DNA from: Algoriphagus sp.
Lineage (GTDB): Bacteria; Bacteroidota; Bacteroidia; Cytophagales; Cyclobacteriaceae
Direction of reading: 5' to 3'
DNA: 64,000 bases
Assembly (NCBI GenBank): GCA_029945945.1
Contig: JAQSDM010000010.1
Location: 88,193 to 152,192, forward strand
Shown here: positions 16,769 to 25,832 of the stretch, in pieces
Numbering within the stretch: the first letter of the stretch is position 1
Layout of the letters: each line of letters starts with the position of its first letter
Notes under the pieces: model-generated
Told to the model about the DNA's origin: nothing
Seen by the model: the letters and a program-made list of their open reading frames with translations, nothing else
The model's database searches: none
Program-made: the position numbers and the translations under genes

Positions 16769-19264
16769 ATGCAAATGCTTCAAGATTTCAACCCCTTTTC
16801 TTTTGATCTGCCCGTATCGGAGATTATTCCTCAGGTCAAAAATCACTTCTCTAACGCAAATTCACTCATAATCCAGGCTCCTCCAGGCGCAGGAAAAAGT
16901 ACGTTGCTCCCGCTTGTTTTGCTAAACGAGCCTTGGCTGGCGGGAAAGAAAATCCTGATGCTGGAGCCAAGAAGGCTCGCAACCAAAACGATTGCCCAAA
17001 GAATGGCTTCCATGACCGAAACTGAATTGGGGGATTTGATCGGTTACAGGATTCGTTTTGAGTCAGCAATTTCAAAGAACACAAGGTTGGAAGTGATTAC
17101 AGAGGGCATCTTGACCAGAATGCTTCATTCTGACAATGCTTTGGAGAATGTTGGATTGATCATTTTTGATGAATTCCACGAAAGAAATCTTCATGCGGAG
17201 GTTGCTTTGGCACTTACCAGGGAGGTCCAACAAATCCTGAGACCTGACTTAAGAATTCTCTTGATGTCTGCCACGATTGATTCGGCGGTTTTATCCGAGT
17301 TACTCGGTGCCAAAGTAATCGAAAGCAAAGGCCGCCAATATCCGGTTGAAGTAAATTACTTATTTGAAGCTGATGAATACGCCATCGGTGAAGACACTGC
17401 CAGGCAAATCATTCCGCTTACCAAGAAACACGAGGGAGATTTTCTGGTTTTTCTTCCCGGTCAGGGCGAAATTAAAAAAGCGGAAGAAATCCTCCGAAGA
17501 GCACTTCCGGAAGACATCATCGTTCCGCTCTTTGGCCAACTATCACCATCCGAGCAAAACCGTGCGATTTTACCGCATCCTTCGGGAAGAAGGAAAATTG
17601 TCCTTTCTACCGACATCGCCGAAACTTCCCTGACTATTGAAGGTGTCAAAGTTGTCGTGGATTCCGGCTTTGCCAAATCTTCTAAATTTGACCCGAGATC
17701 GGGACTTTCAAGACTAGTCCTTCACCGAATCAGCAAAGATTCAGCGGATCAAAGAAGCGGCCGTGCAGGGCGCTTGACCGCCGGTCATAGCTACAGACTT
17801 TGGAGCAAAGCGACTCAGGCACAATTGAATGAGTACCGGACCCCGGAATTAATGGAAGCAGATTTGACTGGTTTGGTATTGAACATGAAAGCTTGGGGAA
17901 AGCAGGAAATCCGGTCTATGACTTGGCTCACTCCTCCCCCTGCCAGCACCCTGGCTTTGGCGGAAAAAACACTGGAAACCATTGATGCCATCGTGGATAG
18001 TCAGCTGACAAGCCATGGCAAAGAAATCCATCAACTGCCTTGTCATCCACGAATTGCTCATATGCTCCTCTTTGCTAAAAAGCATAACCAACTTGGATTG
18101 GGAACTGATATCGCAGCGATTTTGGAAGAAAGAGACCCGCTTCCGGCTGATTCAGGTGTAGATTTAAATCTGAGAATTGAAGTTTTACGCCGTTTCAGAG
18201 ATCGGGGTGCAAGTATTGCACGAATCAAAAAGATCGATAAAGTCGCTTCGAGTTATCGAAGAATGTTTGATATCCAGCCTGAAAATATTCCGGTTGATCC
18301 CTGGCAAACAGGGCTTTTATTGGCTTATGCGTATCCTGAAAGAATAGCCGCTGCTCGCCCGGGAAATAATGCTCAATTTCAGCTTGCCAATGGGAAAATA
18401 GCCCAAATTGGCCATCGGGATGATTTGGCACATGAATCCTGGCTTGCAGTAGCTCATCTTGATGCCAGAGAAGGTATGGCAAAAATCTGGATGGCTGCTC
18501 CTTTAAATCCCAAAGATCTGGCCCCGCTTCTGAAAATGAAGGAAGTGATAAAATGGGACCGAAAGAAAGGCGGGCTTCTGGCTCATACGGAAATCCGAAT
18601 TGGAGCGATTATTCTGGGAACCAGACCTCTTCAGAAAGTGGTTCAAGCAGATGCAAAAAAGGCAATCCTAGAAGCCATTGTAGAAGATGGAGATCTTTTG
18701 CTTGATTTCAATGAAGAGGTTATCCAGTTAATTCATCGGGTGCAGTCTTTAAAAAAATGGAATCCTGATCAGAATTGGCCGGAATGGTCGGTAGCCTCCC
18801 TTTGTGAAACTGCAGAAAACTGGGTAGAGCCTTATCTCCAAAACATTCAAAAAAATGAAGATCTGAAGAAATTAAATCTTGTTCAAATTTTGGAGAACAG
18901 CCTTGAATTTGATCAGCAAAAGGTTTTGAATCAGTCGGCCCCAAAGTTTTTGCAAGTGCCTTCAGGCAGTCAAATTCAAATTGAATACAAACCCGATGGT
19001 GACACCCCTCTCCTTTCGGTTCGACTTCAGGAGCTTTTTGGATTACTTGAAACACCAAAAGTTAACAATGGTAAAATCTCAGTTTTGATCGAACTACTAA
19101 GCCCAGGATACAAACCGGTTCAGTTAACTCAAGATCTCAAAAGCTTTTGGAAAAACGGGTATTTCGAAGTAAAAAAGGAGCTGAAAAGACGCTATCCGAA
19201 ACACGAATGGCCGGATGATCCAATAAGTGCCGAAGCAGTCAAAGGTGTAAAAAGGAAGACTTGA
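16769..19264 (+). CDS. hrpB: ATP-dependent helicase HrpB
   Basis: 831-aa DEAH-type helicase. Walker A is APPGAGKST, motif II is DEFH in IIFDEFHERNLH, motif III is MSATID, and motif VI includes QRSGRAGR. The helicase-associated and HrpB C-terminal domains follow. The substrate of HrpB in bacteria is not firmly known; DEAH proteins usually remodel RNA. It starts right after the preceding terminator and its stop directly abuts the stop of the convergent gene at 19265, with no spacer. Confidence 0.95.
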   Translation: MQMLQDFNPFSFDLPVSEIIPQVKNHFSNANSLIIQAPPGAGKSTLLPLVLLNEPWLAGKKILMLEPRRLATKTIAQRMASMTETELGDLIGYRIRFESAISKNTRLEVITEGILTRMLHSDNALENVGLIIFDEFHERNLHAEVALALTREVQQILRPDLRILLMSATIDSAVLSELLGAKVIESKGRQYPVEVNYLFEADEYAIGEDTARQIIPLTKKHEGDFLVFLPGQGEIKKAEEILRRALPEDIIVPLFGQLSPSEQNRAILPHPSGRRKIVLSTDIAETSLTIEGVKVVVDSGFAKSSKFDPRSGLSRLVLHRISKDSADQRSGRAGRLTAGHSYRLWSKATQAQLNEYRTPELMEADLTGLVLNMKAWGKQEIRSMTWLTPPPASTLALAEKTLETIDAIVDSQLTSHGKEIHQLPCHPRIAHMLLFAKKHNQLGLGTDIAAILEERDPLPADSGVDLNLRIEVLRRFRDRGASIARIKKIDKVASSYRRMFDIQPENIPVDPWQTGLLLAYAYPERIAAARPGNNAQFQLANGKIAQIGHRDDLAHESWLAVAHLDAREGMAKIWMAAPLNPKDLAPLLKMKEVIKWDRKKGGLLAHTEIRIGAIILGTRPLQKVVQADAKKAILEAIVEDGDLLLDFNEEVIQLIHRVQSLKKWNPDQNWPEWSVASLCETAENWVEPYLQNIQKNEDLKKLNLVQILENSLEFDQQKVLNQSAPKFLQVPSGSQIQIEYKPDGDTPLLSVRLQELFGLLETPKVNNGKISVLIELLSPGYKPVQLTQDLKSFWKNGYFEVKKELKRRYPKHEWPDDPISAEAVKGVKRKT

Positions 19265-19888
19265 TTAAGCAGGTACTTTGTCGAGGTAATCGAGGAATTT
19301 TAAAAATGCAGCAATTGAAAAGGGAGTCATGTCCTTTTCTTTGATTTTCTCAAGGTAAAATTGTCGCAAAACCGGATAGTCATCACTGGAATAAAATCTG
19401 CTTAGGGCGACCGACCGGAATGCATTGTATACGAAATTTTGGCTTTGGAAGGGCTTATCCTTTCTCGCTGTAAATTCCTTTTCCAGATTAAACGGATCTA
19501 TCATCGTATCAAGCCAAGGGAAGCCAAGAGTTTTAAAGAAATTTTCAGCTTTTTCCATGGCTTCCTGAACCTGAGCCTCAGTTTCAATGATATACCGAGG
19601 AGGAAGTTTCTTACTAATCTTGTCAGGAGTTTGAATCAGGGTGATGGATTTATCTGCATAATCCATTACAGTTGGTAAAAACTCATGAATCAACTGTTCA
19701 ACCTGATGAATCCTTATTCCAAGACTGTATTCAAGGTAATTGATGTCTGAATATTCCGAAAAGTTCAAATAGATAACCTGATTGCCTTGGGGAAATGATT
19801 TATAGAAAAGCTTTTCCGCAGAATCGTATTCGAAACCAAAGTCCCGAAAAAATTCTTGGTGAAGCTCAATTACATCTGATTGTATCAT
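19265..19888 (-). CDS. Hypothetical protein (207 aa)
   Basis: Not a family I recognise. It is soluble, rich in aromatic and acidic residues, with no signal peptide or cysteine. It looks like a mixed alpha/beta domain at the N-terminus followed by helices. It lies 33 bases downstream of the HEAT-like gene on the same strand and may share its transcript. The zero-base convergence with hrpB means transcription of one is likely to run into the other. Confidence 0.68.
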   Translation of the reverse strand: MIQSDVIELHQEFFRDFGFEYDSAEKLFYKSFPQGNQVIYLNFSEYSDINYLEYSLGIRIHQVEQLIHEFLPTVMDYADKSITLIQTPDKISKKLPPRYIIETEAQVQEAMEKAENFFKTLGFPWLDTMIDPFNLEKEFTARKDKPFQSQNFVYNAFRSVALSRFYSSDDYPVLRQFYLEKIKEKDMTPFSIAAFLKFLDYLDKVPA

Positions 19889-19921
19889 GCCTTTTAAACA
19901 GCGATATTTTGTAAATGTTGT

Positions 19922-20449
19922 TTACTCTTCTGAAAATAGCTGCTTCATTTCCAATAACATAGGTTCCACCTCAGATTTCTTTAAAATTACACTTCCTTCA
20001 TCCTCTGGATTGTGCAAATAATGGTTCCAATGCTTTTCAACCTTTCTGATAGTTCGAGGCGTAATATCAAACTCTACCTCATCTAAATACGCTTTTGCCA
20101 GTGTTGAGGATTTGAAATTTCCAAAAAGATAGATCTTAAAAATATCAACAAATCGCTCACTAAGATCAAAATCTTCTATTATCTGAACAAATGCTCCTTG
20201 ATGTGCTTTGTTCTTCTTGTCAAAAATCGCTTCCAGAACAGCATCAAGGCCTTCTTCATTGAATTTGGAAATAGAAAGTGCCCTGCTGGCAAGGTAAGCA
20301 ACTTCCCAATTATCCCCTTTCACAAGTTCAATCAACTTCTCTTTTACTTCTTCGTCAGCTACTTTTCCGAGCTTATCAGCAAAAAAATACGCGTTGCTCT
20401 CAGTTGGATCACACATGTGATCCATTAATTTTTGGATTTCCTCCTCCAT
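19922..20449 (-). CDS. HEAT-like repeat hypothetical protein
   Basis: 175 aa. The helical repeat pattern (VADEEVKEKLIELVKGDNWEVAY, with alternating hydrophobic faces) suggests HEAT/ARM-type helices and so a protein-binding role. The ATG at 20449 (MEEEIQKLMDHMCD) is chosen because the longer open frame runs into the divergent neighbour and begins with non-conserved-looking sequence. The 49 bases between this start and the VLRF1-like start at 20499 would hold both promoters. Confidence 0.65.
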   Translation of the reverse strand: MEEEIQKLMDHMCDPTESNAYFFADKLGKVADEEVKEKLIELVKGDNWEVAYLASRALSISKFNEEGLDAVLEAIFDKKNKAHQGAFVQIIEDFDLSERFVDIFKIYLFGNFKSSTLAKAYLDEVEFDITPRTIRKVEKHWNHYLHNPEDEGSVILKKSEVEPMLLEMKQLFSEE

Positions 20450-20498
20450 GATTTTTCGGTTAATTTGTACAAATATATGCGAATTGACGCCTAAGCTG

Positions 20499-21209
20499 AT
20501 GAATATCCCAAATGCAAATGTGATTACCCAATCGTTGACTGAAGATTTCATCCGACAAAGCATTGCAAAAGGATTGGAGGTCAATTATTTGAAAGAAAAA
20601 CATCAAATCCTGATCGAGGATTCTTCCGATTGGCAGGCAAAAATTTATCTACCCTGGAATCTGGAATTTGATACTAAAGCCGGATTTTCAATAAAAGACG
20701 ATTTTCATTATGCCCTCGTCATGATACGTGCAGGGCAAGCGGTGGTTGGATATTTTCATGATGGAAACCTTCTGGATCATAAGGTTTTTCGGGCATATAT
20801 GGTCAGACAGAAGCAGGGGAAAAGTCAAATTAAATACTTGAAAACCAAAGGAAAATCCAGAGCAGGTTCACGTATCAGGTTGGGTGAAACTGAGCGATTT
20901 TTTGAGGAAATCAATGAGCGTCTGACGGAATATTCTTCCAGCTTTCCGATTGCACTATGGGGAATAAGCTGTGGCAAAACTCTATGGCCTTACTACTTCG
21001 AAAGTGAAACCGCTCCCCCCTTTTCTCAGAATCAGGAAAACCTGATCAGCATTCCTTTTCATATTGCGCAAGCTTCTTTCGGAGCATTGGAGAATGCCGG
21101 AATTCAGCTTGGAAAGTTTCACCTTTTACTTTCAGCGAAAGGGAAAGAGATCTTTTCAGAATTGGGAGGAAGTAAAAAAGATTTGGAAACCGAATCCGAT
21201 AATTGGTAA
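20499..21209 (+). CDS. Probable bacterial VLRF1-type release factor (peptidyl-tRNA hydrolase)
   Basis: 236 aa from the ATG at 20499. The stretch from His94 matches the core of the Vms1-like release factor domain: HKVFRAYMVRQKQGKSQ, then GKSRAGSRIR and a helix beginning ETERFFEEI. In yeast Vms1 the matching segment has the form HRYTVRRKQGGSQ...KSAGS.LRRYNE, and its Gln in GSQ is needed to release stalled peptidyl-tRNA; here that is Gln110. Vms1's ankyrin and p97-binding parts are absent. It probably acts on stalled 50S-peptidyl-tRNA or a similar RNA substrate. The domain call rests on motif recognition, not a search. Confidence 0.7.
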   Translation: MNIPNANVITQSLTEDFIRQSIAKGLEVNYLKEKHQILIEDSSDWQAKIYLPWNLEFDTKAGFSIKDDFHYALVMIRAGQAVVGYFHDGNLLDHKVFRAYMVRQKQGKSQIKYLKTKGKSRAGSRIRLGETERFFEEINERLTEYSSSFPIALWGISCGKTLWPYYFESETAPPFSQNQENLISIPFHIAQASFGALENAGIQLGKFHLLLSAKGKEIFSELGGSKKDLETESDNW

Positions 21210-21217
21210 GAAGCAAT

Positions 21218-21246
21218 AAAAAAAAGCCCCGATTCCTCAGGGCTTC
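21218..21246 (-). terminator. Terminator of the DUF2752-TM2 transcript
   Basis: On the minus strand AAGCCCtGAGGAATCggGGCTT folds into a stem followed by eight T. It lies just after the TM2 gene. Confidence 0.7.
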
Positions 21247-21266
21247 TAGGTGGTTTAATTAGATAA

Positions 21267-21641
21267 TCAAGCAGTGGTTGATCCCGAATTAGGAAAACTG
21301 GAAATCATCGCAAGCGTTTCATGGGCCATTTTGATGTTGTATTCGTAGGCCAAGCTCTTGTAGTTGACCAAATCTACAATCGTACCGATGAAGCAAAGAC
21401 CTAAAGTCAATATATAAAGGATTCCGAGTCCAACTTGTCCGAGAATGAAGCGGTGAAGTCCGGCAAATCCAAAGAATCCAATCAACGTGAGGATCAGAAT
21501 CATTTGGGCATCTTTTCTTCTTGCACGGTAAACTTGTGCGAAAAGCGAAGCCTGATCTTCGTCCATGTTTTTCATCAATCCCTGGATGTAGCCCAGTTCC
21601 ATTCCTTCCAATTCAGGAAGGTGTCTTAATACATTAGCCAT
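21267..21641 (-). CDS. TM2 domain-containing membrane protein
   Basis: 124 aa with a soluble N-terminal half and a C-terminal TM2 domain of two helices joined by a short loop (GFAGLHRFILGQVGLGILYILT, with the HRF and G-rich pattern of the family). Family function is unknown. It overlaps the upstream DUF2752 gene by 8 bases, so the two are co-translated. Confidence 0.85.
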   Translation of the reverse strand: MANVLRHLPELEGMELGYIQGLMKNMDEDQASLFAQVYRARRKDAQMILILTLIGFFGFAGLHRFILGQVGLGILYILTLGLCFIGTIVDLVNYKSLAYEYNIKMAHETLAMISSFPNSGSTTA

Positions 21642-21939
21642 AATAGTGTGTTGTTTTGAGGTTTTTTATGAGTTGCCAGATTCTTGAGAAGATCACCACA
21701 TATGCGAGCATTGCCAGAGGATGCATTGACCAGGAAGCTTGAATTTCACCCCGCGCGAGGAGATTCATCGACCTTCCTAATCCACATCCCGGACACCAAT
21801 CAATACCTAGCTGATCGAGCGGACAAAGACTCAAATGAGAACCGGCATTTACATCAAGCAGCAAAATCGCGATCAAGCTGCCAATCCAAAAAACCAGTTC
21901 CAAAGGGAATTGTCTGAGCATTCGGGTAATTTCCTTCAT
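21634..21939 (-). CDS. DUF2752 domain membrane protein
   Basis: 101 aa, with two to three membrane segments and the DUF2752 signature CPLDQLGIDWCPGCGLGRS, where conserved cysteines sit next to a membrane helix. DUF2752 and TM2 genes are often found together in Bacteroidota; the role is unknown. A metal- or redox-linked function is possible because of the CPGCG motif. Confidence 0.85.
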   Translation of the reverse strand: MKEITRMLRQFPLELVFWIGSLIAILLLDVNAGSHLSLCPLDQLGIDWCPGCGLGRSMNLLARGEIQASWSMHPLAMLAYVVIFSRIWQLIKNLKTTHYYG

Positions 21940-22047
21940 GCAGGGTAAAGTACGAAAAAGGTGCCATGTGCCAAATACCTTGTTTTTAGCTCAATTAGGC
22001 GTGTATTATAAAAATCCTGCTTAAATAACGTACAAAGAAGTGTACGG

Positions 22048-23130
22048 TTATGAACGATTTATTTCCGGAAGACTGATTCGAAGCTCTTTTCCAAACTTCT
22101 CAAGCTGGCTGGTTTTCATCTGTCGGGCAAAACCGGAATATCCCTTTGCTGATCCGGAATTTCTCCATCCGGAAAGTTTGAAGAGCTGACCCAAAAGATC
22201 TCCCTGAATTGAAATCGATGATTTAAGATCAAGTGCTTTGGATGCTTCTTTCCCCAGGAAAAAGGCAAGAATACTCTCCGTTTGAGAAGACAAGATAGGA
22301 TCCGGAATAGTGCTTTGGTAGTAATTCTTCAAAGCCCCTATCAATTTCCTGCCCGCTTCAGATTCCTTCAAATGTCTTTTTCGGACCAATTTTTCTAATT
22401 CAAAAGCTTCTTTCGAATTATCCGGCCAGAAATCCGTATTGATCCCCATCAATCCTCCTACCCACTTCCAATATTGCATGATCAATGTCGTTTCCTCTGT
22501 CGAAATCTTGAATCCCAACTTTCTCCAGCCGCGAAGGACGATTAGGCTGAAAGCCAGATTTGTTCCGATCATATCTTCCTGATTAATTGGTTTGCCAAAA
22601 TCAGGATTCCAATCTTTATCGTATTTCTCTACGAAAAATCTGCTGAAGGCGTGAATCAGACGCACTTTTGCGCAAACAAGGTATGCTTCCTGAGAGTTGA
22701 TAAATGCTCCCGGCCTAAAGATTTCAAGGACAAATGAACCTGTTTCCCCCAACCTCTCCCCGATCGATTCCAGAATTCTTTTTGAGCGAACCAGCACTTG
22801 AGCCCCATCTGCAAACGCATAGCAATAAGGCAAAGAATAGAACCCGAGCATTGCCAGATACAAATCCCCCTTTTGATTAAAGAGCGCCTGACCTTGCTTC
22901 AGTATTTCTGCTGGAATATTTAGTTTTGATTCTTGATAGAAACCGAAAAAGTTCTTCAACTCAATAGGGAAATCATCTAGAAGGGTATTTGGAATTTCTT
23001 TCCAGGAATTGATCAGGGGGATCAATTGCGGATTTTCAATCAAAACTCTAACGGCCTGATCAGCAGGTTCGTCCTGAATTTGCCTCAAATCATTCAAATA
23101 AGAATTCTGGTATAAGTTTAATTTGCTCAC
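22048..23130 (-). CDS. Oxygenase MpaB family protein (DUF2236)
   Basis: 360-aa all-helical protein. The conserved block VRLIHAFSRFF followed by GTNLAFSLIVLRG and WVGGLMGI matches the DUF2236/MpaB family, which includes b-type heme latex-clearing oxygenase and fungal MpaB; the His in the block is the expected heme ligand region. No signal peptide is seen. It would be a cytosolic or peripheral heme oxygenase of unknown substrate. It is divergent from the next gene with 50 bases between starts. Confidence 0.8.
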   Translation of the reverse strand: MSKLNLYQNSYLNDLRQIQDEPADQAVRVLIENPQLIPLINSWKEIPNTLLDDFPIELKNFFGFYQESKLNIPAEILKQGQALFNQKGDLYLAMLGFYSLPYCYAFADGAQVLVRSKRILESIGERLGETGSFVLEIFRPGAFINSQEAYLVCAKVRLIHAFSRFFVEKYDKDWNPDFGKPINQEDMIGTNLAFSLIVLRGWRKLGFKISTEETTLIMQYWKWVGGLMGINTDFWPDNSKEAFELEKLVRKRHLKESEAGRKLIGALKNYYQSTIPDPILSSQTESILAFFLGKEASKALDLKSSISIQGDLLGQLFKLSGWRNSGSAKGYSGFARQMKTSQLEKFGKELRISLPEINRS

Positions 23131-23180
23131 AAGTTTCTAACCCGCATTTTGTATTTTGGTTGATCAATTTTGCTCAGTAA

Positions 23181-24074
23181 ATGAAAATAATTTCCCCTGT
23201 TCTAATTCTATCCTGTTTTTTTATCACTCTGCCCGCCCTTCCTCAAACAGGATTTGACCTTTGGGTAGTGGAAACTTCCGGCAAAGGAGGTCAGTTGAAA
23301 ATACTTTCTGAAACTGCTAAAGCATTGACCGACAGGCCTGAATATGACAATCAGCCAAGCTTTATCAATGAATACCAACTGGTATTTTCAGCTGCAGATG
23401 AAAAGGGAAACCATGATATTATTGTCTATAACTTCAATTCAAAGAAATTCACAAATCTCACTAAAACCCCTGATGTCAGTGAGTTTTCCCCAAGCCTGAC
23501 AGATTGTGGTCTTTACGTTTCGGCAGTGGTGATGGAGTCGGATAAAAAGCAAAGAATCTGGATGTATCCAACCAATTTCGGAGAGCCTGAGCTTTTGTAC
23601 GATGATATCGAGCCAGTCGGTTATTACGATTGGTATGATAACAAAGCGGCCATGTTTATTCTTGGGACACCCAATAAACTGATTTATGCAAGAGGTAAGA
23701 ATGATCTGGTGGAAATCGATACAAACATTGCCCGATCTGTAAAAACACGCCCCAAAACTTCTGAAATCACTTATCTTTCCCAGAACGACAAAGTAAAAAT
23801 CGGAGAATTGGAAGCCTTGACTCTGAAATCTTACGATTTGGTTTCTCAGGAATTCGATGAATTAGGACTTGGTATAGAAGGCTCTCAGGATTTTATTTGG
23901 CTAGATAAAAATTACCTGATTATGGCTCGTGGCAATTCTGTCTACCGAAGGAAATATTCAGAAAAGAACTGGGAAATTATTGGCACGATTAATTCAGATA
24001 CTCATCAAAACATTTCAAGAATGGCTTACAGTCCGGATTTAAATGTCCTGGTGGTAGCTATGGAAAGAAAATAA
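23181..24074 (+). CDS. Exported TolB-like beta-propeller protein
   Basis: 297 aa with a signal peptide (LILSCFFITLPALPQ) and WD40/TolB-like repeats (PSFINEYQLVFSAADEKGN, FSPSLTDCGLYVSAV, MAYSPDLNVLVVAM). It probably folds into a periplasmic beta-propeller that binds a protein or sugar. It precedes an SMP-30-like propeller gene by 12 bases, so the two likely form an operon. Confidence 0.72.
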   Translation: MKIISPVLILSCFFITLPALPQTGFDLWVVETSGKGGQLKILSETAKALTDRPEYDNQPSFINEYQLVFSAADEKGNHDIIVYNFNSKKFTNLTKTPDVSEFSPSLTDCGLYVSAVVMESDKKQRIWMYPTNFGEPELLYDDIEPVGYYDWYDNKAAMFILGTPNKLIYARGKNDLVEIDTNIARSVKTRPKTSEITYLSQNDKVKIGELEALTLKSYDLVSQEFDELGLGIEGSQDFIWLDKNYLIMARGNSVYRRKYSEKNWEIIGTINSDTHQNISRMAYSPDLNVLVVAMERK

Positions 24075-24086
24075 TCAATAAACCCT

Positions 24087-25001
24087 ATGCATTCAATTAA
24101 AAAGTACCTATTCCTTGCCGCAATTCTATTGTCAAATGCGGCAATGGCCCAAATCGAGGATAAGAAAGGAATAATAGAAAAAGATGCTGAGCTGGTTAAG
24201 GTTCAGGATGGATTCTCATTCACGGAAGGTCCTGCTGTGAATCGGTTTGGAGATGTATATTTCACAGATCAGCCCAATAACAGAATTCATGTTTGGAATG
24301 CTATTTCCAATACAGTTTCGGTTTTTAAAGAAAATGCCGGCCGATCAAACGGAATGTATTTTATGCTTGACGGAACTCTGATCACCTGTGCTGACGAGAA
24401 AAACGAACTTTGGTCAATAGCTAAAACCGGAGAGCCCACTGTTTTGATTTCAGCTTTCAAAGGAAAAAAACTCAATGGTCCAAACGATGTCTGGCTTGTT
24501 CCTAAAGGCGGTTTATATTTCACAGATCCGCTCTATCCAAGACCTTACTGGGAAGGAATAAGAAGTCCTGAAAAACAACAAGACGGAGAGCATGTCTATT
24601 ACCTGTCTTCTGATAAGACCCAGTTATTCAGGGTGGCTGAAGATTTAGTAAAACCAAATGGCATCGTCGGTACTCCCGACGGAAAATATCTTTATGTCGC
24701 AGATATAGGGGCTAAAAAAACCTATAAATACGAGATCCGGGAAGATGGATATCTGACCAACAAAACTGTTTTTTGCGAAATGGGATCAGATGGGATGACC
24801 ATTGATGATCGTGGAAATGTGTACCTGACCGGTGATGGCGTGACTGTTTTCAATAATAACGGGGAGAAAATTGCACATATTACAGTTCCTGCAAAATGGA
24901 CTGCCAATGTTGTTTTTGGAGCATTGGATAGAAAAACACTCTTCATCACAGCAATGGATGCTGTCTATACCTTGAAAATGAAAGCAAGAGGAGTCTGGTA
25001 A
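24087..25001 (+). CDS. Exported SMP-30/gluconolactonase family protein
   Basis: 304 aa with a signal peptide (YLFLAAILLSNAAMAQ) and the six-bladed SMP-30 propeller. FTEGPAVNRFGDVYFTD carries the first metal Glu, NGPNDVW the Asn and Asp, and KPNGIVGTPDGKYLYVAD the second Asn. Such enzymes hydrolyse sugar lactones in the periplasm. It follows the TolB-like gene and ends before a strong bidirectional terminator. Confidence 0.87.
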   Translation: MHSIKKYLFLAAILLSNAAMAQIEDKKGIIEKDAELVKVQDGFSFTEGPAVNRFGDVYFTDQPNNRIHVWNAISNTVSVFKENAGRSNGMYFMLDGTLITCADEKNELWSIAKTGEPTVLISAFKGKKLNGPNDVWLVPKGGLYFTDPLYPRPYWEGIRSPEKQQDGEHVYYLSSDKTQLFRVAEDLVKPNGIVGTPDGKYLYVADIGAKKTYKYEIREDGYLTNKTVFCEMGSDGMTIDDRGNVYLTGDGVTVFNNNGEKIAHITVPAKWTANVVFGALDRKTLFITAMDAVYTLKMKARGVW

Positions 25002-25014
25002 AATCACTCTTCTT

Positions 25015-25054
25015 AAAACAGAAAAGGCAGTGGTGACACTGCCTTTTCTGTTTT
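25015..25054. terminator. Bidirectional terminator with a 17-bp perfect stem
   Basis: AAAACAGAAAAGGCAGT (25015-25031) pairs perfectly with 25038-25054 around GGTGAC. The arms end in A and T tracts, so it can stop transcripts from the SMP-30 gene and from the convergent dsbA-like gene. Confidence 0.9.
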
Positions 25055-25068
25055 ATAGTGATCTTGAA

Positions 25069-25773
25069 TCAACAATCTGCATCAATCCCACAGGAATCAG
25101 TCGAATCTCCGACCATTTCCAATTGAGGATTTTCCTTTGCAAATTCAGGCCAGGCCTTTTCCAGAGTTTGAGTAAAAACCTCATCAGGCTGCGCACCTGA
25201 GATCCCAAACTTCCGGTCTAACACAAAGAATGGAACGCCTTTTACACCTATCAATCTTGATTCATAAATATCCTGATCTACAGTGTCTTCGTACTGATTT
25301 GATTCAAGTAGTTTTTTAATACTTTCCTCTTCGAGACCAACCTCTTTTCCAAGTGAAATCAAAGTCTCTGAATCATCAATATTCAGACCTTCGGTAAAGT
25401 ATGCTTTGAGTAATCGCTCTTTCATTTCCCCACCTTTTCCGGATGCTTTTGCAAGATGAATCAGCCGATGAGCATTTTTGGTATTGGCAACAACTGCATG
25501 TTCAAAATCAAAAGCCAATCCTTCCATTTCAGCCATGTGTGACACTTGAGCTGAGATTTCACGAGCCTGCTCCAACGTCCAACCTTTGGATTCAGCCAAG
25601 TATTCCAGAGTGCTGATATCAGGATTTGTTTTCTGATCCGGATTCAACTGAAAACTTTTCCATTCAATTTCAATCGCTTCTTTCTGAGGAAATTTGGCAA
25701 GTGCCTTTTCCAGTTTTCTTTTGCCGATGTAGCAAAATGGGCAAACCACATCAGACCATATTTCTATTTTCAT
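25069..25773 (-). CDS. DsbA family oxidoreductase (FrnE-like)
   Basis: 234-aa thioredoxin-fold protein with CPFC at residues 11-14 right after the first strand and no signal peptide, as in cytosolic FrnE and 2-hydroxychromene-2-carboxylate isomerase relatives. GVPFFVLDRKFGISGAQP holds the cis-Pro loop, and the C-terminus has an extra CGIDADC pair. FrnE-like proteins catalyse dithiol-disulfide exchange and can help oxidative stress tolerance. Confidence 0.9.
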   Translation of the reverse strand: MKIEIWSDVVCPFCYIGKRKLEKALAKFPQKEAIEIEWKSFQLNPDQKTNPDISTLEYLAESKGWTLEQAREISAQVSHMAEMEGLAFDFEHAVVANTKNAHRLIHLAKASGKGGEMKERLLKAYFTEGLNIDDSETLISLGKEVGLEEESIKKLLESNQYEDTVDQDIYESRLIGVKGVPFFVLDRKFGISGAQPDEVFTQTLEKAWPEFAKENPQLEMVGDSTDSCGIDADC

Positions 25774-25832
25774 CGCTTTTTTAGTTACTTATTTCAAAAT
25801 CTGAATCAACCCTAAAGAGTTCAATTCACTCG

